DNA of 56,895 nt from an uncultured Lachnospiraceae bacterium (GTDB lineage Bacteria; Bacillota; Clostridia; Lachnospirales; Lachnospiraceae), in NCBI GenBank assembly GCA_947627365.1, contig CANQVT010000011.1:1-56895 (forward strand), read 5' to 3'. Position numbers and translations under genes: made by a program. This document shows positions 52,237 through 56,895 of the stretch, piece after piece; position 1 is the first letter of the stretch, and each line of letters begins with the position of its first letter. The notes beneath the pieces were generated by a model, which was given only the letters and a program-made list of their open reading frames with translations, did not search any database and was not told where the DNA came from.

Positions 52237-53190
52237 ATGAGCGACAAGAAAAAGAACCCAAAGAAGGTTGGAAACAAGATCAGCTTCAAAGCCTACATGA
52301 AGCGTTACTGGCAGCTTTACGCGCTGCTGGCTCTGCCGCTTCTGTACCTGCTGATCTTCAAGTACATACCGATGATCTACATGCAGATCGCTTTCAAGAA
52401 GTACAGTATCGTGCAGAGCGTGTGGGAGATGCCGTTGGCGAAGAACCACGGGTTCGAGTATTTTATCAAGGCTTTCCAGAACAGGGATTTCATAAATGCC
52501 CTTCGCAATACGCTCACACTGAATCTGCTGGATCTCATTTTCGGTTTCCCGGCGCCGATTATCTTCGCGCTGATTCTGAATGAGCTGGCGTTTAAGCGCT
52601 TCAAACGGGTCGTGCAGACGATTGCGTACATGCCGCACTTCCTTTCCTGGGTTATCATCTACGGATTGGCGCTGCAGCTGTTCGCGCCGACGACAGGTCT
52701 CGTGAACATGGTCATCACGAAGCTGGGATTTGAAACTGTTCCGTTCCTCAATGAACCGGGGCACTGGATCGCGACTTATATATCGCTTGGCGTATGGCAG
52801 AATTTTGGCTGGAATTCCATCATTTATCTGGCGGCGATCGCCGGGATCAACCCTGAGCTGTATGAGGCGGCGTCTGTGGACGGCGCGGGCCGGTTCAAGA
52901 AGATCTGGCATATCACGCTGACGGGCATAAGGCCGACCATCGTGGTACTGCTCATCATGAATCTCGGCAATATCCTCGGAAGCGGATTCGATCGTCCGTT
53001 TGCGATGCAGAACAATCTGGTCATGAACGTAGCGGAAGTGATCTCTACCTTCGTGTACAAGAACGGTATCAAGGGGCTGCAGTTCTCGCTGACCACCGCT
53101 GTGGGCTTCTTCCAGTCCGTCATCTGTCTGTTCTTCCTGCTGGCGGCCAACTGGATTTCCAGGAAGCTTGGCGAGCGCGGAATCTGGTAA
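52237..53190 (+). CDS. CUT1 sugar ABC permease 1 (LplB-like)
   Basis: A 317-residue inner-membrane component with six helices. The N-terminal YWQLYALLALPLLYLLIFKY and the EAA region YEAASVDGAGRFKKIWHITL match the LplB/YtcP group, which imports oligosaccharides such as uronides or mannan/xylan fragments. Starts after GGGGGTGTGGG. Pairs with the next permease and the binding protein; no ATPase is encoded here, so a shared MsmX-type ATPase would be used. Confidence 0.93.
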   Translation: MSDKKKNPKKVGNKISFKAYMKRYWQLYALLALPLLYLLIFKYIPMIYMQIAFKKYSIVQSVWEMPLAKNHGFEYFIKAFQNRDFINALRNTLTLNLLDLIFGFPAPIIFALILNELAFKRFKRVVQTIAYMPHFLSWVIIYGLALQLFAPTTGLVNMVITKLGFETVPFLNEPGHWIATYISLGVWQNFGWNSIIYLAAIAGINPELYEAASVDGAGRFKKIWHITLTGIRPTIVVLLIMNLGNILGSGFDRPFAMQNNLVMNVAEVISTFVYKNGIKGLQFSLTTAVGFFQSVICLFFLLAANWISRKLGERGIW

Positions 53191-53209
53191 GAGTCGGGGA
53201 GGAGAAGCT

Positions 53210-54079
53210 ATGATCAAATCAAAGAAAACCAAAACGGGTGATCTGCTGTTTGTCTTTATCTGCATTATCGTGAGCGCGATCTGTCTCTTGCCGATGCTGA
53301 ACCTGCTGTCGCGGTCCTTGAGCTCGACCGACGCTCTGATCAAGCGCGAGGTATATCTGTTGCCGAAGGGCTTCAACCTGGAGGCCTACAAGATGGTGTT
53401 CGGGGATATGACGTACATAAGGGCGTTTTTCTGGACGGTATTCCTGACGATCGTGTGTACGTTTGTCTCGCTGCTGATGACGATGCTCTGCGCATACCCG
53501 CTGATCTTTGAGCACCTGAAGGGGCGCGGCGTCATCAATGTATTCATCATCATCACGATGTTTTTCAATGCGGGCACGATCCCGAACTACCTGCTGATGA
53601 AGCAGCTGGGACTTCTGAACACCGCGCTGGTGCTGATCATTCCGAGCTGTATGAGCGTGTACAACATGATCATCATGCGAAGCTTTTTCTACGGGATACC
53701 GGAGAGCCTGCGGGAGTCGGCGGAGATTGACGGGGCGAGCTACTTCCGTATCCTGGTGAGCATTTATATTCCGCTCTCCAAGCCGGTGTTTGCCACGCTT
53801 GCCCTGTTCTACGCGGTAGGCCGCTGGAACGGCTACTCCGACGCGCTGATGTACGTGACGGACAAGGCGCTGTATCCGTTGCAGCTGTTCCTGTATAACA
53901 TCCTGAACTCGATCAACAGCGTGGAGATCGCGACGCAGGAGGGCTTCACGTCGCCGGGACTTTCCGAGGCGTTGAAGGCGGCGATCGTCATGTTCTCCAC
54001 CGTCCCGATCCTGTGCATCTATCCGTGGCTGCAGAAGTACTTCATCCACGGCGTGACGATGGGAGCGGTGAAGGAGTGA
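53210..54079 (+). CDS. CUT1 sugar ABC permease 2 (YtcP/LplC-like)
   Basis: A 289-residue membrane component. Helix one is LFVFICIIVSAICLLPMLNL, and the EAA loop is RESAEIDGASYFRILVSIYIP. Start 53210 follows GGGGAGGAGAAG. Forms the heterodimeric pore with the upstream permease. Confidence 0.94.
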   Translation: MIKSKKTKTGDLLFVFICIIVSAICLLPMLNLLSRSLSSTDALIKREVYLLPKGFNLEAYKMVFGDMTYIRAFFWTVFLTIVCTFVSLLMTMLCAYPLIFEHLKGRGVINVFIIITMFFNAGTIPNYLLMKQLGLLNTALVLIIPSCMSVYNMIIMRSFFYGIPESLRESAEIDGASYFRILVSIYIPLSKPVFATLALFYAVGRWNGYSDALMYVTDKALYPLQLFLYNILNSINSVEIATQEGFTSPGLSEALKAAIVMFSTVPILCIYPWLQKYFIHGVTMGAVKE

Positions 54080-54156
54080 CAATATGGAATGACCGGATCC
54101 GGGCTGTGAGATCCGTTTATTCATACCTGTAAACCATTTTAAAGGAGGGATTTATC

Positions 54157-55788
54157 TTGAGAAGTAGTTTTTCAAAGAAGGCGATGGCTGTTCTTCTGGC
54201 AGCCGGCATGACGCTGCCGATGATGGCAGTGAACGTGAGCGCGGACGAGCTGACGGACGGCAAGTTCGCGGAGACGAAGCACATCACGGTTGAGGTGTAC
54301 GACCGCGGCAACGACGGCGGTTCTGACCCCACGAACAACAAGTACACGAAGTACATCCAGGATCAGATGCTGGAGCGCTACAACGTAGAGGTAGAGTTTG
54401 TCGCGGTTCCTCGCTGGACCGAGGTTGAGCAGATCAACAACCTGCTGGCGGCCGGCGACGCTCCGGATATCTGCGTGACATACGATTATCCGACGATCCA
54501 GACCTACGCGAACATGGGCGGCGTATTGGATCTGTCCTCCTATGTAGACGACAATAAGGATATCCTGCCGAACCTTTGGGATTGGCTCGGAGAGACCAAC
54601 CTCTACTGGGACAAGGATCCGGAATCAGGGACGATCTGGGCGATCGAGGCGAAGCTTGCGACGAGCAACCGCATCAATACCTTCGTCCGCAAGGACTGGC
54701 TGGATAAGCTGGGACTGGCTGAGCCGACCACGAAGCAGGAGTTCGAGGACATGCTGATCGCGTTCCGCGACAATGCGGAGACGCTTCTCGGCGAGGACGC
54801 GGACAAGATGGTTCCGTATTCGGTGAGCTACGACGTAGGCTGGAGAGCCGCTACGCTGCTCGAGTCCTTCATCGATCCGGATATCTCCGACAAGGATTTC
54901 TACATTTACGGCTTTGACGACAGAAAGTTTACGGAGCCGGGCGTCAAGGAAGGCGTAAGACTTCTGAACAAGTGGTACAACGACGGCCTTATGTGGAAGG
55001 ATTTCGCTCTGTACGGCAGCGGCGACACCACAGAGGATGACATGATGAAGGCTGGCTATGTAGGCGCGTTCACACACAACTGGGATTACCCGTACCGCAA
55101 CGGCGAGGACAGCATCCAGACCAACCTGCAGAGAATGGTCGGCGAGGACGCGACCTATGTCGTGATCGATCCGTTCGAGGACAGCAAGGGTACGCACACC
55201 AAGTTCGTTCCGGGTCCGATCGACCGCAAGATCTTCTTCCCGGCAACGAACGACGAGCCGCTGGCTTCCATGCTGTATCTGGATTTCATCAGTTCTCCGG
55301 AAGTGATCGAGTATCTGCAGATCGGCGACGAGGGCGTTACGCATAACGTACTCGACGACGGCGCGGTGGAAGTGATCGCTGCTACCGGCGACGACATCCA
55401 GAACTCCGGCTTCAACATCGACTACACGATCACCTGTAACGGCCTAAAGCTCGTTGACGAGGAGCAGACGCTGAAGTCCACGGCTCACAGCTATGCGGGC
55501 ATCGATCCGGCTCAGGTTGAGCATGCGAACGAAGTAGCGAACACCGACCTGCATGTGGGCAAAAACGTAAACGTCGGCACGATCGAGGCGGAAGAGGGCC
55601 AGGGCCCGGCGCTTTCCGAGAAGAAAGACGTTGTATTCGACAACGCAGTGATTGCTCCTTCGGAGGAGTTCGACAGCGTATGGGATGCCGGTATGGAAGA
55701 TTACTTAAGCTCCGGCGGACAGGCGATCATCGACGAGCGCACCGAGAAGTTCGAGGCTACCTTCGGCGATGTTGACATGCTTCCGTAA
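54157..55788 (+). CDS. Extracellular solute-binding protein (LplA-like, no lipobox)
   Basis: A 543-residue binding protein for the importer above. The signal peptide runs to about residue 29 with VNVSADE (signal peptidase I type); there is no lipobox cysteine, which is unusual for a Gram-positive binding protein. The mature part shows LLAAGDAPDICVTYDYP and PTTKQEFEDMLIAFRDN, typical of large family-1 proteins. Start TTG 54157 follows AAAGGAGGGA. A terminator follows. Confidence 0.93.
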   Translation: MRSSFSKKAMAVLLAAGMTLPMMAVNVSADELTDGKFAETKHITVEVYDRGNDGGSDPTNNKYTKYIQDQMLERYNVEVEFVAVPRWTEVEQINNLLAAGDAPDICVTYDYPTIQTYANMGGVLDLSSYVDDNKDILPNLWDWLGETNLYWDKDPESGTIWAIEAKLATSNRINTFVRKDWLDKLGLAEPTTKQEFEDMLIAFRDNAETLLGEDADKMVPYSVSYDVGWRAATLLESFIDPDISDKDFYIYGFDDRKFTEPGVKEGVRLLNKWYNDGLMWKDFALYGSGDTTEDDMMKAGYVGAFTHNWDYPYRNGEDSIQTNLQRMVGEDATYVVIDPFEDSKGTHTKFVPGPIDRKIFFPATNDEPLASMLYLDFISSPEVIEYLQIGDEGVTHNVLDDGAVEVIAATGDDIQNSGFNIDYTITCNGLKLVDEEQTLKSTAHSYAGIDPAQVEHANEVANTDLHVGKNVNVGTIEAEEGQGPALSEKKDVVFDNAVIAPSEEFDSVWDAGMEDYLSSGGQAIIDERTEKFEATFGDVDMLP

Positions 55789-55845
55789 GAGTGTTTCAGA
55801 CGGGCAGACGTCCGTTTAAAAACTGCAGTTAATACGAATGAAAAT

Positions 55846-55876
55846 CCCCGGAGCGGTTTTCTCCGGGGGTTTTCTG
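55846..55876 (+). terminator. Terminator of the sugar importer operon
   Basis: CCCCGGAG (55846-55853) pairs with CTCCGGGG (55861-55868), then GGTTTTCTG. Confidence 0.82.
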
Positions 55877-55915
55877 TTTTCACTTTCTATTTGCTGATAT
55901 GAGAAAGGAAAAAGA

Positions 55916-55944
55916 TTGACGTATACGTAAATTTCCTGCATAAT
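55916..55944 (+). promoter_or_regulatory. Promoter of tatD
   Basis: TTGACG (55916-55921), 17 bases, CATAAT (55939-55944). Confidence 0.6.
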
Positions 55945-55997
55945 TGATTGATAGAATTCTGATCGGCAGGAAGATTTTATGAAAGCGGGAGAGCGGA

Positions 55998-56762
55998 ATG
56001 ATTTTTGATACACATGCGCACTATGATGATGAGGCGTTCGAAGAAGACCGGGAGGAACTGCTCGCGCAGATGGAGCCGGCCGGGATCGGCGGGATCGTGA
56101 ATGTCGGCGCGTCCCTGCAGGGCGTTCGGGCGAGCCGGGAGCTGGCAGAGCGGCATCCGTTTGTATGGGCGGCGGTCGGCGTGCATCCGGACGAGGTCGG
56201 TTCGCTGAACGAGGAGGCGCTGCATTGGCTGTATGAGCTCTGCCGGAAGCCGAAAACCGTGGCGGTCGGTGAGATCGGGCTGGACTATTACTGGGACAAG
56301 GAGCCGCACGAGGTCCAGAAGCAGTGGTTCATCCGGCAGCTTCAGATGGCGAAGGAGACCGGGCTTCCGGTCAACATCCACAGCCGCGAGGCCGCGCAGG
56401 ACACCTTTGACATCATGAAGGAGCACCACGCCGGGACGACGGGCGGGATCATTCACTGCTTTTCCTCGTCGGCACAGATGGCGCTGGAATATGTGAAGCT
56501 CGGGTATTACATCGGGATCGGCGGCGTCGTGACGTTCAAAAATGCGCGCGTTATGAAGGAAGTGGCCGCGGCGGTGCCGCTGGACCGCATCGTCGTGGAG
56601 ACGGATTGTCCGTATCTGGCGCCCGCGCCGAACCGGGGCAAGCGCAATTCATCCCTGTACCTGCCGCTGGTCATTGAGGAGATCGCCCGCATCCGGGGCG
56701 TGAGCGCGCAGGAGGTCGAGGACGCGACGTGGGAGAACGCGCACCGAGTGTACGGGAAATAA
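55998..56762 (+). CDS. tatD: TatD-family metal-dependent DNase
   Basis: A 254-residue TIM-barrel hydrolase with a two-metal site: DTHAHYDDEAFEEDREEL, GEIGLDYYWDKEPHEVQ, VNIHSREA, IHCFSSSAQMA and VETDCPYLAP. The family removes 3' ends of DNA or deacylates D-aminoacyl tRNA, by subgroup. The start at ATG 55998 is preceded by GGAGAGCGGA. Monocistronic as far as can be seen. Confidence 0.94.
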   Translation: MIFDTHAHYDDEAFEEDREELLAQMEPAGIGGIVNVGASLQGVRASRELAERHPFVWAAVGVHPDEVGSLNEEALHWLYELCRKPKTVAVGEIGLDYYWDKEPHEVQKQWFIRQLQMAKETGLPVNIHSREAAQDTFDIMKEHHAGTTGGIIHCFSSSAQMALEYVKLGYYIGIGGVVTFKNARVMKEVAAAVPLDRIVVETDCPYLAPAPNRGKRNSSLYLPLVIEEIARIRGVSAQEVEDATWENAHRVYGK

Positions 56763-56895
56763 TCTATTCGTGTGTATAGTTCACAAAACCCTGACGCCCT
56801 GCAAGGGCTTGCAATGTTAGGGCAGACCCGCTCGCGCTTAATCGGGCACGCAGCGGTGCATAAGTTCGCTTACGCTCACTAAGCACCGGCGGCCC
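56763..56895. other. Post-tatD non-coding tail with palindromic segments
   Basis: Contains GCCCTGCAAGGGC (a short palindrome, 56802-56814) and, near the end, GTGCATAAGTTCGCTTACGCTCACTAAGCACCGG, whose outer parts GTGC/GCAC and TAAG/CTTA are inverted. No ORF is visible. Similar in style to the palindromes at 8-92. Confidence 0.35.

Noticed and set aside
1-56895. CRISPR array or prophage
   Set aside because: No regularly spaced direct repeats of 25-40 bases with unique spacers, no integrase, terminase or structural phage genes were seen.

Overview
The window looks like the chromosome of a GC-rich member of the Clostridia, most likely Lachnospiraceae. This is inferred from gene content and signals, not from a database search. 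The pointers are HPr kinase, a ROK glucokinase, VanW and YkuD envelope proteins, a T-box in front of a complete trp operon, strong AGGAGG-type ribosome binding sites with occasional TTG/GTG starts, and sigma-A-type promoters with 17-base spacers.

Layout. 1-9156: uvrC, hprK-glk, a DnaQ-like exonuclease, a 38-residue membrane peptide, then four overlapping genes (VanW, a HypE/AIR-synthase-like protein, Lrp/AsnC regulator, aminotransferase). 9324-11681: two RNA methyltransferases (TrmL; an RsmF-like enzyme with an unusual repeat insert). 11706-14118 (minus): ABC exporter pair. 14317-15609: tRNA-Pro(CGG), a DUF4258/YgiT-zinc-finger toxin-antitoxin pair bracketed by two related hairpins, and a 32-codon ORF with its own promoter and terminator. 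15782-23404: a parvulin-type foldase lipoprotein, then an operon of aroK, L,D-transpeptidase, CCA-adding enzyme, NUDIX hydrolase, EamA transporter and a radical-SAM protein. 23435-30257 (minus): one six-gene operon (ABC ATPase, acid-CoA/AMP ligase, substrate-binding protein, permease, MBOAT O-acyltransferase, SGNH-like partner). 30551-33917: uracil-5 RNA methyltransferase, GH27 alpha-galactosidase (minus) and deoC. 33918-38176: an accessory stretch of decayed genes (ATPase remnant, truncated Ada-like gene, frameshifted exonuclease/zinc-finger gene, deoC remnant) with an intact DUF4143 ATPase and a membrane protein among them. 38177-41767: a large secreted surface protein. 41872-49270: T-box leader and trpEGDCFBA. 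49358-55880: carboxylesterase, LacI regulator and a CUT1 sugar/oligosaccharide ABC importer. 55998-56762: tatD.

The most interesting candidate for an undescribed system is the minus-strand operon 23435-30257. Its order suggests that an imported organic acid is activated by an adenylate-forming ligase and passed through an MBOAT/SGNH pair to a surface polymer. This resembles the Dlt D-alanylation logic, but there is no carrier-protein gene and there is a dedicated importer. The ligase lies inside the transporter genes, one base from the binding-protein gene, and all six genes follow one strong promoter. Substrate and acceptor cannot be read from the sequence.

Secondary points are the hairpin-bracketed toxin-antitoxin pair, the compact 32-codon transcription unit at 15362-15609, low-complexity or repeat inserts in otherwise conserved enzymes (foldase, RsmF-like, TrpC), a 39-base repeat array between trpF and trpB, and the gene graveyard at 33918-37920.
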